From the NCBI GenBank assembly GCA_019347795.1, contig JAHWKS010000104.1, positions 1 to 10,102 on the forward strand: a stretch of DNA of 10,102 nucleotides, given 5' to 3'. The notes under the pieces are model-generated. The model worked only from the letters and a program-made list of their open reading frames with translations. It did no database searches and had not been told where the DNA came from. Of this stretch, positions 1 through 6,969 are shown piece by piece (the first letter of the stretch is position 1; each line of letters starts with the position of its first letter). This DNA is from Planctomycetota bacterium. Its GTDB lineage: Bacteria; Planctomycetota; Planctomycetia; Pirellulales; Pirellulaceae. Made by a program: the position numbers and the translations under genes.

Positions 1-678
1 CAGATCGGCGATGGCCAGGGCGGCAATGGCGATGGCGCTCACGCCCCACTCGGGCGCGCCGCCGGCGTGGCTGGCGATTCCTTCCACAATTGCTTCGCCC
101 CGCCATCCGCCCGTGGCGCCGATGGTGAGCTTCGTGGGCGAGCCGCCGTCCCAGTTGAAGGCCAACACCGGCTCGCGAAGCAGCTTCTTATCGACGCAGC
201 GGGCGCCATGCAGTCCGGTCTCTTCCTGGATCGGCCAAAAGAACGTGAGCGGCGGATGCGGCAGCCCGCGCTCGACGATCTCCAGCACCGTGTTCAAGAG
301 CACCGCCACGCCCGCCCCATCGTCCGCCCCCAAGGCGGTCTGCGGTGCGGCGGAGACGATCAGCCCGTCGCGCCGCTCCGGCCGGGCGCCGACGCACAGC
401 GGCACGGTGTCCAGGTGCGCCGAGAACATTCGCCGCGGCCCGGGCGCCGTCCCCGGCAGGTCGAGGATCAGGTTCCCGCAGTCGCCCGCGAGCGGCGCGC
501 GGTGGTGGGCGTCGTCTTCCAGAAGCCGGGATTCCTCGATCCCCGCCGCGATCAGCGTCGCGCGCACAAAATCGGCGACCTGCCGCTCCTCGCCGCTCTT
601 GCCGGGAATCGCCATCAGGCGCATCGCCAGGTCGAGGGCGCGGTCGAGGTTGAGGTGGGCGGCGGGATCGGACGGCAT
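1..678 (-). CDS. M20-family metallopeptidase, peptidase T-like (C-terminal part outside window)
   Basis: Translating the minus strand from the ATG at 678 gives 226 residues without a stop up to the window edge, so the C-terminal part is missing. The product should be a cytosolic zinc aminopeptidase or carboxypeptidase of clan MH, closest in motif style to peptidase T, which trims short peptides. Visible motifs are SAHLDTVP (residues 86-93, metal ligand H88 and D90), LGADDGAG (116-123, bridging D119), the catalytic glutamate pair in QEETG (E152-E153), the NWDGG ligand D178, and ASHAGG (H204) at the start of the dimerisation lid domain. All ligands expected in this portion are present; the last histidine should lie beyond the window. 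There is no signal peptide. The start follows the methyltransferase stop by 8 bases without a clear Shine-Dalgarno sequence, so translation may depend on the upstream gene. Family assignment is firm; the substrate is not known. Confidence 0.88.
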   Translation of the reverse strand, partial: MPSDPAAHLNLDRALDLAMRLMAIPGKSGEERQVADFVRATLIAAGIEESRLLEDDAHHRAPLAGDCGNLILDLPGTAPGPRRMFSAHLDTVPLCVGARPERRDGLIVSAAPQTALGADDGAGVAVLLNTVLEIVERGLPHPPLTFFWPIQEETGLHGARCVDKKLLREPVLAFNWDGGSPTKLTIGATGGWRGEAIVEGIASHAGGAPEWGVSAIAIAALAIADL

Positions 679-686
679 GGACGGAT

Positions 687-1694
687 CTACTTCGGCTTGG
701 CCTCGATCACGCTGATCGAGCCGGCGGTGGGGACAATGCGGGTGAGGTGGAGGTCGGCGCAGTCGAGCAGTTGACGGTACTCCTCCTCAGTGCGCTCTTT
801 GCCGCCGGGGATGAGCATCATCGTGAGGTCGAGGAACTTTACCGGCGATGACTCATTGCCGGGCGGGAGAATCGTCTCGAGGACCAGCGCGCGGCTCTCC
901 GGCTGAATCGCGCGGCGGACGTTGCGGAGGATGAGCGAAGATTTCTCGTCGTCCCAGTCGTGAATGATGTGCCGCAGGAGGTAGACGTCGGCGCCTGGCG
1001 GCACGGAATCGAAGAAACTTCCTTCGGCCAGCTCGCAGCGGTCTTCCATACCTTCCGCGGCGATGTTCCGCCGGCTGCGCTCGATCACCGGCGGCAGGTC
1101 GAAGAGCACGCCGCGGGCCCGCGGGTAGTGTTTGAGCAGGGCGATGAGCACGCTGCCGTTTCCTCCGCCGACGTCGGCGATGACCGCCGCATCCGGGAAA
1201 TCGTAAGCGTCCAAAAGGGGCTGCGTCTCGCGGCCGTGGATGCCGGTCATCGCGGCGTCGAAGATGCGCCCCTTCTCCGGGTTCTCCGAAAGAAACTCGA
1301 AGATCGGCATCCCATAGATGCGGTCGAAGGCGGTCTGGCCGGTCTCGACGGTGAAGAACAGATCGCCCCAGACGTGATAATGCTCTTCGCCCATCATCAC
1401 CGCAAAGGCATACTGCGATTCCGGGTGGTCGCGGCAGAGCAACTCCGCCGGCGGCGTCAGCGAGAAGCGCCGCTCGTCGTCCTCGGCGAAAATCCCCATT
1501 CCCGCCAGCGCCCGCAGCAGACGATAGAGCGAAGCAGCGTGAGCGCCCGTCGCCGCCGCCAGATCGTCCACCGAGCGTGGGCCGTCCTTGACCAGATCGG
1601 CAATCTCCAGCTTCGCGGCGACGTAAATCGCCTGACTCGGCTGATATCCGCTGATCAGGCGGGAAAGCACATCACGCGGCGATTCCTCAGCCAT
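687..1694 (-). CDS. SAM-dependent O-methyltransferase, class 2 (plant COMT-like family)
   Basis: The 335-residue protein has the full layout of small-molecule O-methyltransferases of the COMT, acetylserotonin and hydroxyneurosporene type. An N-terminal winged-helix dimerisation domain (about 10-90, with SLYRLLRALAGMGIF) precedes a Rossmann domain with SAM motif I DVGGGNG (174-180) and the acidic FDLP loop (D199). The RHIIHDWDDE stretch (241-250) places the general base at H245, and LETILPPGNE (272-281) follows. Length is normal for the family. It probably methylates a hydroxyl on an aromatic or polyketide-like metabolite in the cytosol, but nothing in the window identifies the substrate. The ATG at 1694 lies 58 bases after the sulfatase stop, with only a weak AGGA-like site. 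It is followed 8 bases later by the M20 peptidase gene, with which it is probably co-transcribed. The catalytic residues look intact. Confidence 0.9.
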   Translation of the reverse strand: MAEESPRDVLSRLISGYQPSQAIYVAAKLEIADLVKDGPRSVDDLAAATGAHAASLYRLLRALAGMGIFAEDDERRFSLTPPAELLCRDHPESQYAFAVMMGEEHYHVWGDLFFTVETGQTAFDRIYGMPIFEFLSENPEKGRIFDAAMTGIHGRETQPLLDAYDFPDAAVIADVGGGNGSVLIALLKHYPRARGVLFDLPPVIERSRRNIAAEGMEDRCELAEGSFFDSVPPGADVYLLRHIIHDWDDEKSSLILRNVRRAIQPESRALVLETILPPGNESSPVKFLDLTMMLIPGGKERTEEEYRQLLDCADLHLTRIVPTAGSISVIEAKPK

Positions 1695-1752
1695 CGTGCT
1701 ACGGTCCTGTTAAGGGCGAAATCGGCGCGGCCGGCGCCGTCCGTCCACCCTA

Positions 1753-3378
1753 TCACGGCTGCCGCCGGCGCCCAAGCCGCGAACGTTGTCGTGTGCGGAC
1801 GCCGGCGTCGCTGTCTGCGGCAGGCTTGGGAGCCGGCATCGGAGCAGCGATGGTTTCCCGCCACCGGTGCAGCATCGCGCGCAAGCGAGTTGCGGTCTCC
1901 GGTTCTTCACGCGCCAGGTCGTGCTGCTCGCCCGGATCAGTCGTTAGGTGGAACAGCTGGACCGTACCGCGTTCAAAATATTCCAGCAGCTTGTAGTCGC
2001 CGCAACGGATCGCGCCGCCAGGGCTCTGCCTCCCATGATTGCTGTAATGCGGGAAATGCCAATAAAGGGCCTCCCGGTATTGCTCCTGTTCGCCTTTCAA
2101 CAACGCGGCAAAGCTGGCGCCGTCGGCGTGTTGCTCCGGCCTGGCGGCGACGCCGATCATCTCCAGAAGCGAGGGGTAAAAATCGGTGCTGATCACCGGC
2201 GTATCGCATACCGCTCCCCGCTTGCCTGGGCCGGGCCACTTCACGAGGAGCGGGACGCGGATGCCGCCTTCATACAGCCAGCCCTTCCCGCCTCGAAGCG
2301 GCAGATTGGACGTGGAATACGCGGCGTCAAGCTGGGAAGGCGACACGACGCGGTCGGGGCGGCCGAAATTCGCCGCCGACATGCCGCCGTTGTCGGAATA
2401 GAAGATCACGATCGTGTGTTGCGCCAGCCCGAGCTCCTCGAGCTTCGCCAACACGCGCCCGAAGCCTTCATCCATACTTGCGATCATGGCGGCAAACTCG
2501 GTGTTGTCCTGACGCTGCTTGATCTTCACGGTCCGCTGGGGGAGGAGGCGATGGCCCTGATATTCCGGATCCTGGAGCAGCGCGTTCAAGGCTTCCTTGG
2601 AGAGCGGATTCTTCCTGTCCGGATTTCCTTCCAGAATGAACGGCTCGCCCACGGGTCGGGGGCTGCGGTCGAGCTTCGCCTGAAACCTGGCGACGAGATC
2701 CCTGCGTCCTTGAATTGGATCGTGGACGGCGAAGTGCGACAGGTAGAGGAAAAACGGGCGGTCTTGATGCTCTTCGATGTAGTTCAACGCTTCGTCGGTG
2801 AGGCGGTCGGTCAGGTAATCGCCCGGGGCACCTTCCAGCCCGTCCAGGCCGAACGGCGCCTGGTAACCGGCTTTCGGCCAGCCCTTGTTCCAGCGGGGAA
2901 TTTGGACGTCGAACCCGTGCGCCAGCGGTCCCGACGGCTCCTCCCCCAGATGCCACTTCCCAAAATGCGCGGTTGCATAGCCATGTTCCCGAAGCGCCTC
3001 GGCGAGCGTGGTTTCTTCGAAGGGGAGGCGCTGTCGCGTGGCGGCGTTCTTCAGTTGCTGAAACGGGAAATCCCTGCGACCGGGCAGCCAGTCGGTCAAG
3101 CCGAGCCTGGCCGGGTACTTTCCGCAGAGGATGCTGGCGCGCGTGGGCGAACAGACGTGGCAGGCCGCATAGGCGTGGGTAAATCGCACGCTGTCGGCGG
3201 CGAAGCGATCGACATGCGGCGTTTCGTAGAAGTCGCTGCCGTAACAGCCCAGATCCCGCCAGCCGAGATCATCGACCAAAAAGAAAACGACGTTGGGCAA
3301 CCGCTCCGCCCCGGCCGCCGGAGCGGAAGCCACGCCGACCGTTAAGAGCAGCACGAGATGAAAGCTTGAGTGGTTCAT
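1753..3378 (-). CDS. Secreted type I (formylglycine-dependent) sulfatase
   Basis: A 541-residue arylsulfatase-family protein (alkaline phosphatase superfamily) that should hydrolyse sulfate esters outside the cytoplasm, likely from sulfated polysaccharides. A Sec signal peptide (about 1-24, cleavage after A22-G23-A24) is followed by NVVFFLVDDLGW with metal ligands D36-D37. The CSPTR motif (C76-R80) is where the cysteine is oxidised to formylglycine. GKWHLG (K141, H143), H215/H219, SDNGG (D329-N330) and the conserved LRGGKGWLYEGGIRVPL region (K365) are all present. The C-terminal subdomain (about 390-510) is complete, with DYKLLEY and the LFHLTTDPGEQHDLA block. I chose the ATG at 3378 because it begins the signal peptide and overlaps the stop of the CPBP gene as ATGA. 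A longer in-frame start at 3474 would bury the signal. The last 27 residues form an odd basic tail encoded by an inverted repeat. Activity needs a formylglycine-generating enzyme encoded elsewhere. Confidence 0.93.
   Translation of the reverse strand: MNHSSFHLVLLLTVGVASAPAAGAERLPNVVFFLVDDLGWRDLGCYGSDFYETPHVDRFAADSVRFTHAYAACHVCSPTRASILCGKYPARLGLTDWLPGRRDFPFQQLKNAATRQRLPFEETTLAEALREHGYATAHFGKWHLGEEPSGPLAHGFDVQIPRWNKGWPKAGYQAPFGLDGLEGAPGDYLTDRLTDEALNYIEEHQDRPFFLYLSHFAVHDPIQGRRDLVARFQAKLDRSPRPVGEPFILEGNPDRKNPLSKEALNALLQDPEYQGHRLLPQRTVKIKQRQDNTEFAAMIASMDEGFGRVLAKLEELGLAQHTIVIFYSDNGGMSAANFGRPDRVVSPSQLDAAYSTSNLPLRGGKGWLYEGGIRVPLLVKWPGPGKRGAVCDTPVISTDFYPSLLEMIGVAARPEQHADGASFAALLKGEQEQYREALYWHFPHYSNHGRQSPGGAIRCGDYKLLEYFERGTVQLFHLTTDPGEQHDLAREEPETATRLRAMLHRWRETIAAPMPAPKPAADSDAGVRTRQRSRLGRRRQP
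1764..1837. repeat. Inverted repeat at the 3' end of the sulfatase gene
   Basis: The arms are 1764-1778 and 1823-1837. GCCGGC and CCCAAGCC on the left match GGCTTGGG and GCCGGC on the right, giving 14 of 15 pairs with one G/A mismatch and a 44-base loop. The loop itself contains a perfect 12-base palindrome (1798-1809, GACGCCGGCGTC). The repeat covers codons 514-538 of the sulfatase, after the family fold ends. It lies close to the stop and upstream of the methyltransferase gene, so it could form an mRNA hairpin. No U-run follows, so it is not a standard intrinsic terminator. In such GC-rich DNA part of the match could be chance, but the two-block arm is longer than I would expect. Confidence 0.5.
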
Positions 3379-4019
3379 GGCTTCGGCGCCGATTTCCAAC
3401 GTAGCAGATAGAGAAGCGCGAAAAAATCGTAGACGGCGTGCGTCGTGATCGGCGCCAGAAGATTGCCGGTCCACAGAAAGAGGGCGCCGAGGTAGACGCC
3501 GATCAGCGCCGTAAGCAGAAAGTAGGCGGCGCTAATGTAGTGGCACAAACCGAAGACGACCGAGGCGGCCGCCAGCGCGATCCACATTCCCAGCGGCGGG
3601 CCGATCCACTCGGTCAGCCCCGCTTGCAGCAAACCGCGAAAGAGCACTTCTTCCCCGATCCCCGCTGTCGTCGCCAGCAGCGCCAGTTGCTCCGCCGTCA
3701 GACCGGCGAACATCGGCCTCACGCGCTCATCCACCAGGCGGTTGAACTCTCGCAGCCGGCCGATCGGATAGTTGTCGATCAGCCAGACCCAGACCGCCAG
3801 CGGCGCCACCGCCGCCAGCCCCCAACCGATGGCGCGGGCATGATCAGCCAAGGCGTCGTATTCCAGGCGGATTGTTTCCGTCGGGTCGAAGCCAACCATC
3901 CACCCGATCACTCCCGCCAGGACGGCCATTCCGCCTTCGAGGAGAATTCCGATGCGAAACACATCCTGCGGCCGCGGCGTTTCCTCGTTCGGCGGTCGCG
4001 GCTCTTCTACGTTATTCAC
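3375..4019 (-). CDS. CPBP-family intramembrane glutamic protease (Rce1/Abi-like)
   Basis: A 214-residue membrane protein of the CPBP (CAAX protease and bacteriocin-processing) family. It has several hydrophobic segments, roughly 24-44, 64-81, 143-158, 163-183 and 186-206. The conserved motifs are all present: GIGEEVLFRG (E123, E124, R128), FGLCH (H160) and HAVYD (H194, D198). These form the active site in the membrane. Known relatives cleave prenylated proteins, process peptides or confer bacteriocin immunity; the substrate here is unknown. The start is GTG at 4019: an in-frame stop lies at 4056-4058 and no ATG intervenes. Its TGA overlaps the sulfatase ATG in an ATGA arrangement, so the two are probably translationally coupled. 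It is the first gene of the leftward cluster and faces away from the DUF1559 gene. Confidence 0.9.
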   Translation of the reverse strand: MNNVEEPRPPNEETPRPQDVFRIGILLEGGMAVLAGVIGWMVGFDPTETIRLEYDALADHARAIGWGLAAVAPLAVWVWLIDNYPIGRLREFNRLVDERVRPMFAGLTAEQLALLATTAGIGEEVLFRGLLQAGLTEWIGPPLGMWIALAAASVVFGLCHYISAAYFLLTALIGVYLGALFLWTGNLLAPITTHAVYDFFALLYLLRWKSAPKP

Positions 4020-4077
4020 TTCTGGGTTCGTCAGTCTTTGGAGGCCAGTAGCTTCTCAGGGCGAGCGCGTAATTTTC

Positions 4078-4106
4078 TTGACACGGATTTCACCGCCGCA
4101 TATTCT
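4078..4106 (+). promoter_or_regulatory. Sigma70-type promoter for the DUF1559 gene
   Basis: A perfect -35 hexamer TTGACA (4078-4083) is separated by 17 bases from TATTCT (4101-4106), which matches 4 of 6 positions of the -10 consensus. Transcription would begin near 4113, giving a leader of about 130 nt before the GTG at 4241. It is the only AT-rich patch in the 221-base divergent region between the CPBP and DUF1559 genes. The -10 patch read on the opposite strand is TATAGAATA, so a second, leftward promoter for the CPBP gene could overlap it, but no good -35 is visible there. Confidence 0.6.
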
Positions 4107-4228
4107 ATATCCGCTTATCCGAACTGTTCGACGCCCTCCTTGCGGGTGAATTACGGCTTCAGGGCGACGGCCGCACTTTCACCGCGCCGGGCGCTCGTTG
4201 ACGGGTATGAGGGTCCGTTCTCCCATTC

Positions 4229-4233
4229 AGGAG
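4229..4233 (+). promoter_or_regulatory. Ribosome binding site AGGAG that fixes the GTG start of the DUF1559 gene
   Basis: AGGAG lies 7 bases before the GTG at 4241. It supports GTG as the initiation codon and gives a short positively charged leader of normal size before the prepilin cleavage motif. No in-frame ATG alternative would retain the complete leader. Confidence 0.75.
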
Positions 4234-4240
4234 TCCAGCC

Positions 4241-5251
4241 GTGAAACGCGCCAGATTTCTCTCATCGGGCCGGCGCCGCGTCGGCGCCTTCACGCTGGTG
4301 GAGCTGCTCGTGGTGATCGCCGTCATCGGCATTCTTGTGGCGCTGCTGCTGCCGGCCGTGCAGGCCGCGCGGGAGGCGGCCCGGCGGACGGAGTGTACGA
4401 ACAATCTCAAGCAGTTGGCTTTGGCCCTCCACAATTACCACGACACGTACAAGAAGTTTCCCAGCGCGTCGCTTCAAGCGAGCACGTACGGACCGTCGCC
4501 ATTCCTGGCGATTATGCCCTACGTCGAGCAGAGAGCCATCGCCGAGCAGTACGACCCGGCCGGGCACTCGGGAGCAAGCCGTTCGGCGGTGAATGATCGC
4601 TTGACGATGCACCTCGCACTGCTGCGATGCCCTTCCGACGGGAACGATCGCACGGACACGGTGATGGGCTGGACGAACTACCATAGCAATCACGGGACGT
4701 GGGTTCGTGTGCGCGGGTGGGACGGCGCTTTCGCCCCGAATTTCTCGGCCGGAGGGAAAGCGTCCCCTGGATTCTTGCGAATGGCCACGCTTACCGACGG
4801 CACAAGCAATACGGCTGTGTTCGCAGAGGTGTGCCAAGGTCCGCACAACACCGGAGGGCCGCGGCCCAGGCCGGAGACGGATTGTTTCGAGTTCGGCTCC
4901 AATACGAATACCACGCTGGCCGCCGCCCGCGCCGACTTTCTGGCCCGCGACTGGAGCACGGCGGGCTTCGCGGGAGGTTGGAATCCGCCCTGGCGGTGGC
5001 GCGGCTTTCCGTGGCGGGAAGGATCGATCTGGCGCACCGGCTACAATCATCTCTTGCCGCCCAACAAGCCATGCTGGCGCCCCAACAACAATTGGTGGCA
5101 GTTGGTCACGCCGGCCAGCAGCTTTCATCCCGGCGGCGCCAATGTCGCCCTCGCCGACGGCAGCGTTCGCTTCGTCGCGGAAACCGTGGACGCGCTCGCA
5201 TGGGAAGCGGCAGGCAGCCGCAACGGAGGAGAGGCGAACAATCTGCCGTAG
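4241..5251 (+). CDS. DUF1559 protein with prepilin-type N-terminus (H-X9-DG family)
   Basis: A 336-residue member of the large planctomycete DUF1559 family, which resembles type II secretion pseudopilins. The basic leader (RRRVGA, to residue 16) precedes FTLVELLVVIAVIGILVALLLPAVQ. F17 would be +1 and E21 the conserved Glu+5; the -1 residue is Ala16 rather than Gly. The NNLKQLALALHNYHD segment (54-68) continues the pilin helix. The globular part has DGTSNT (186-191), a tryptophan-rich stretch with eight Trp between 247 and 286, YNHLLPPN (268-275), and the C-terminal H-X9-DG motif (H296, D306-G307). The protein is expected to be anchored by its N-terminal helix and exported; the function of the family is unknown. 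Start is GTG with AGGAG 7 bases upstream, behind a good promoter. A small lipoprotein gene follows 35 bases downstream. Confidence 0.94.
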   Translation: MKRARFLSSGRRRVGAFTLVELLVVIAVIGILVALLLPAVQAAREAARRTECTNNLKQLALALHNYHDTYKKFPSASLQASTYGPSPFLAIMPYVEQRAIAEQYDPAGHSGASRSAVNDRLTMHLALLRCPSDGNDRTDTVMGWTNYHSNHGTWVRVRGWDGAFAPNFSAGGKASPGFLRMATLTDGTSNTAVFAEVCQGPHNTGGPRPRPETDCFEFGSNTNTTLAAARADFLARDWSTAGFAGGWNPPWRWRGFPWREGSIWRTGYNHLLPPNKPCWRPNNNWWQLVTPASSFHPGGANVALADGSVRFVAETVDALAWEAAGSRNGGEANNLP

Positions 5252-5286
5252 CGGCGCCAAACGTTCCACTCTGAAACAGGACACCC

Positions 5287-5442
5287 ATGAACGCGCGACT
5301 CGCCCTATTGCTGTTGGCGATCATCACCGCCGCATGGAGCGGCGGCTGCGGCCGCGAGGAGCCTCCCAGCGATCCTCAGACCTTCGAAGCAGAGCTCGAG
5401 CAACTGAACGAGCATCGCCAGCGCGAGTGGAACAACCAGTAG
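5287..5442 (+). CDS. Small putative lipoprotein, 51 residues, downstream of DUF1559
   Basis: ATG at 5287 with AGGA (5278-5281) 5 bases upstream, ending at TAG 5440-5442. The product has a hydrophobic signal segment (residues 4-16) and a lipobox-like SGGC with the candidate lipidated cysteine at 21. It ends in a 30-residue hydrophilic, acidic and Gln/Glu-rich tail that could form a short helix (TFEAELEQLNEHRQREW). The -3 residue is Ser instead of Leu, so the lipobox is weak. It lies 35 bases after the DUF1559 stop in the same orientation and is probably co-transcribed. Small lipoproteins next to DUF1559 genes are common in planctomycetes, usually longer than this one. It may be a minimal or shortened member. 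No function is recognised; the match of ribosome site, signal and position makes it likely to be real. Confidence 0.72.
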   Translation: MNARLALLLLAIITAAWSGGCGREEPPSDPQTFEAELEQLNEHRQREWNNQ

Positions 5443-5454
5443 CGGCGCTGGGGC

Positions 5455-6798
5455 CTATAACAACTCGCTCGCCAGGTCCGCCAGCGCGGAGCGTTCGCCC
5501 TTCTCTAGCGTCACGTGGGCGTAGATCGGCTGGCCGACCATCCGGTTGATGAGGTAGCTCAGACCATTGGACAACGCGTCCAGGTACGGATGGTCGATCT
5601 GCTGGATGTCGCCGGTGAAGACGATCTTCGTCCCCGCGCCGGCGCGGGTGATGATCGTCTTTACCTCGTGCGGCGTGAGGTTCTGGGCCTCATCGACGAT
5701 GAAGAACACGCGGTCCAGGCTGCGGCCGCGGATGTAGGCCAGCGGAGTGACCATCAACTTTTCCTGCTCCAGCATCGTGGCGATCCGCTGCGCGGACTTG
5801 TCCGCCTCGCCGAATTGATGCCGGATTACCGTCAAGGCGTCGAACAGCGGCTGCATGTACGGGTCGAGCTTGGCCGCGATGTCGCCGGGCAGGTAGCCGA
5901 GGTCCTTGTTGCTCAAGGGGACCACGGGCCGGGCCAGGAGGATCTGCCGGTACTCCGATCGCTGCTCCAAACCCGCAGCCAGCGCCAGGAGCGTCTTGCC
6001 CGAGCCGGGCTTTCCTGTGAGCGTCACCAGCTTGATGTTATCGTCGGTGAGCGCTTTCAAGGCGAAGAACTGCTCCGCGTTTCGCGGCGAGATGCCGTAG
6101 GCGTTGATCCGCTCCACCCGGGCGAAGGTGTTGTCGCCGGGACGGTAGGTCGCCAGCACCGAACGCGAGCAGTTCCGCATGATGAAGTTCTCGTTCGCCC
6201 GCGGCTTTTCGATCTGCGGCAGTTCATCCGCCGGGACCACGCCCGCGCCTTCGTAAAAGGCGGCGATCACCTCGGCCGGCGCGTTCTCCACGAACCGCTT
6301 GCCGGAGTAGATGTGCTCCACGCTGGCGATCTTGTCGGCCGAGAAATCCTGGGCGATCACCCCCAGCGACTTGGCCTTCATGCGGATGTTGGTGTCCTTA
6401 GAGACCAGCACCACCGGCCAGTCGGGGAATTGCTTTTGCAGCAAGAGCGTGGTGTTGAGAATGCGGTGGTCGGGCGAGTCGTGCTGGAACGCCAGGCGGA
6501 GCCGCTCATCAGCCGCACCGCCCAGCACGACGCGGATGGCGCCCATTCCCACGCCCATCGGCGAGCCTTCCTCCGAAAGCACGTCGCCGGTCAGCCCGTC
6601 CAGCCGGCGGAGAAACTCGCGGGCCTGAAAGTTGATGTCCTGGTTGCCTTTTTTGAAGCGGTCCAGCTCCTCCAGCACCGTGATCGGAATTGCGATGTCG
6701 CTGTCTTCGAAGTGATCAATGCACGCGGCGTCGTGAAGCACCACGTTCGTGTCAAGCACAAACAACTTGGGGCCTCGCGCCGGGAAAGCGTCCGACAT
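5455..6798 (-). CDS. phoH2: PIN-PhoH protein (PhoH2-type ribonuclease/ATPase)
   Basis: A 447-residue cytosolic fusion of an N-terminal PIN nuclease domain and a C-terminal PhoH-like P-loop ATPase, the PhoH2 architecture. Characterised relatives unwind and cleave RNA using ATP. The PIN domain (about 11-150) has its acidic residues in place: D16 (LDTNVV), E43/E44 (VLEELD), D110 (SPDHRIL) and D135 (VSKDTN). The ATPase has Walker [10 protein letters not shown] (261-269), Walker [10 protein letters not shown] (365-373), and the FTGDIQQID sensor segment (394-402) typical of PhoH. The ATG at 6798 is supported by GGAGG (6805-6809) 6 bases upstream. Its stop faces the lipoprotein stop with 12 bases between. 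Unlike the mycobacterial phoAT-phoH2 pair, no small antitoxin gene is seen directly upstream; a long palindrome occupies that space. All catalytic residues look intact. Confidence 0.95.
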   Translation of the reverse strand: MSDAFPARGPKLFVLDTNVVLHDAACIDHFEDSDIAIPITVLEELDRFKKGNQDINFQAREFLRRLDGLTGDVLSEEGSPMGVGMGAIRVVLGGAADERLRLAFQHDSPDHRILNTTLLLQKQFPDWPVVLVSKDTNIRMKAKSLGVIAQDFSADKIASVEHIYSGKRFVENAPAEVIAAFYEGAGVVPADELPQIEKPRANENFIMRNCSRSVLATYRPGDNTFARVERINAYGISPRNAEQFFALKALTDDNIKLVTLTGKPGSGKTLLALAAGLEQRSEYRQILLARPVVPLSNKDLGYLPGDIAAKLDPYMQPLFDALTVIRHQFGEADKSAQRIATMLEQEKLMVTPLAYIRGRSLDRVFFIVDEAQNLTPHEVKTIITRAGAGTKIVFTGDIQQIDHPYLDALSNGLSYLINRMVGQPIYAHVTLEKGERSALADLASELL

Positions 6799-6834
6799 TG
6801 ACGGCCTCCAGGGTCGAGTGTCAGCGGTTGAGCG

Positions 6835-6912
6835 GTGCTAAATGTCGGCTTTCGCTCCGCGCTGGGCACGTGTTTTCTCGTCCCCAGCGCGGAGCGAAAG
6901 GCGACCTAGCAC
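6835..6912. repeat. Long palindromic element (REP/MITE-like hairpin)
   Basis: A perfect 18-base inverted repeat, CTTTCGCTCCGCGCTGGG at 6849-6866 and its complement at 6883-6900, encloses a 16-base loop that includes CACGTG. After a G/G mismatch (6848/6901) the stem continues with GTCG/CGAC (6844-6847 and 6902-6905). It then crosses a 3-by-1 internal loop to GTGCTA/TAGCAC (6835-6840 and 6907-6912). In total 28 base pairs form in 78 bases. No T-run follows on either strand, so it is a poor intrinsic terminator. Its shape fits a dispersed extragenic palindrome. Copy number cannot be judged from one window. Confidence 0.8.
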
Positions 6913-6930
6913 TATAGCCAGTGAGGGTGA

Positions 6931-6969
6931 AGCCGGCGTGAACGTTCGCGAGCACACGCCCCTCCGGCT
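6931..6969. repeat. Second, imperfect palindrome in the same intergenic region
   Basis: AGCCGG (6931-6936) pairs with CCGGCT (6964-6969), and CGTG (6937-6940) pairs with CACG (6955-6958), leaving a 5-base bulge CCCCT on the right arm and a 14-base loop. It lies 27 bases from the gene ending at 6996 and could act at the 3' end of that transcript. It is much weaker than the neighbouring 78-base palindrome. Confidence 0.4.

Noticed and set aside
67..774. Plus-strand frames over the left edge
   Set aside because: The minus strand reads as an intact M20 peptidase with all expected metal-ligand motifs, which no plus-strand frame can match.
1723..1739. GC hairpin CGGCGC/GCGCCG with a 5-base loop between the sulfatase and methyltransferase genes, as a terminator
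   Set aside because: The stem is only 6 bp and no U-run follows in the direction of transcription; such palindromes are frequent in GC-rich DNA.
1948..3345. Long plus-strand open frame (465 codons) opposite the sulfatase gene
   Set aside because: It is antisense to a gene with complete sulfatase motifs, has no recognisable domain and reflects GC-rich codon use.
3379..3474. N-terminal extension of the sulfatase to an upstream ATG at 3474
   Set aside because: It would place 32 extra residues before a perfect signal peptide and overlap the CPBP gene by about 100 bases; the ATGA start at 3378 explains the data better.
5445..5487. GCGCTGG/CCAGCGC inverted repeat at the convergent stops of the lipoprotein and PhoH genes, as a bidirectional terminator
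   Set aside because: Only 7 bp with a 29-base loop, overlapping coding sequence and lacking U-tracts.
5515..6801. Plus-strand open frame (428 codons) opposite PIN-PhoH
   Set aside because: It mirrors the PhoH coding frame; composition is rich in R, G, H and V with no domain, and the opposite strand has all catalytic motifs and a GGAGG site.
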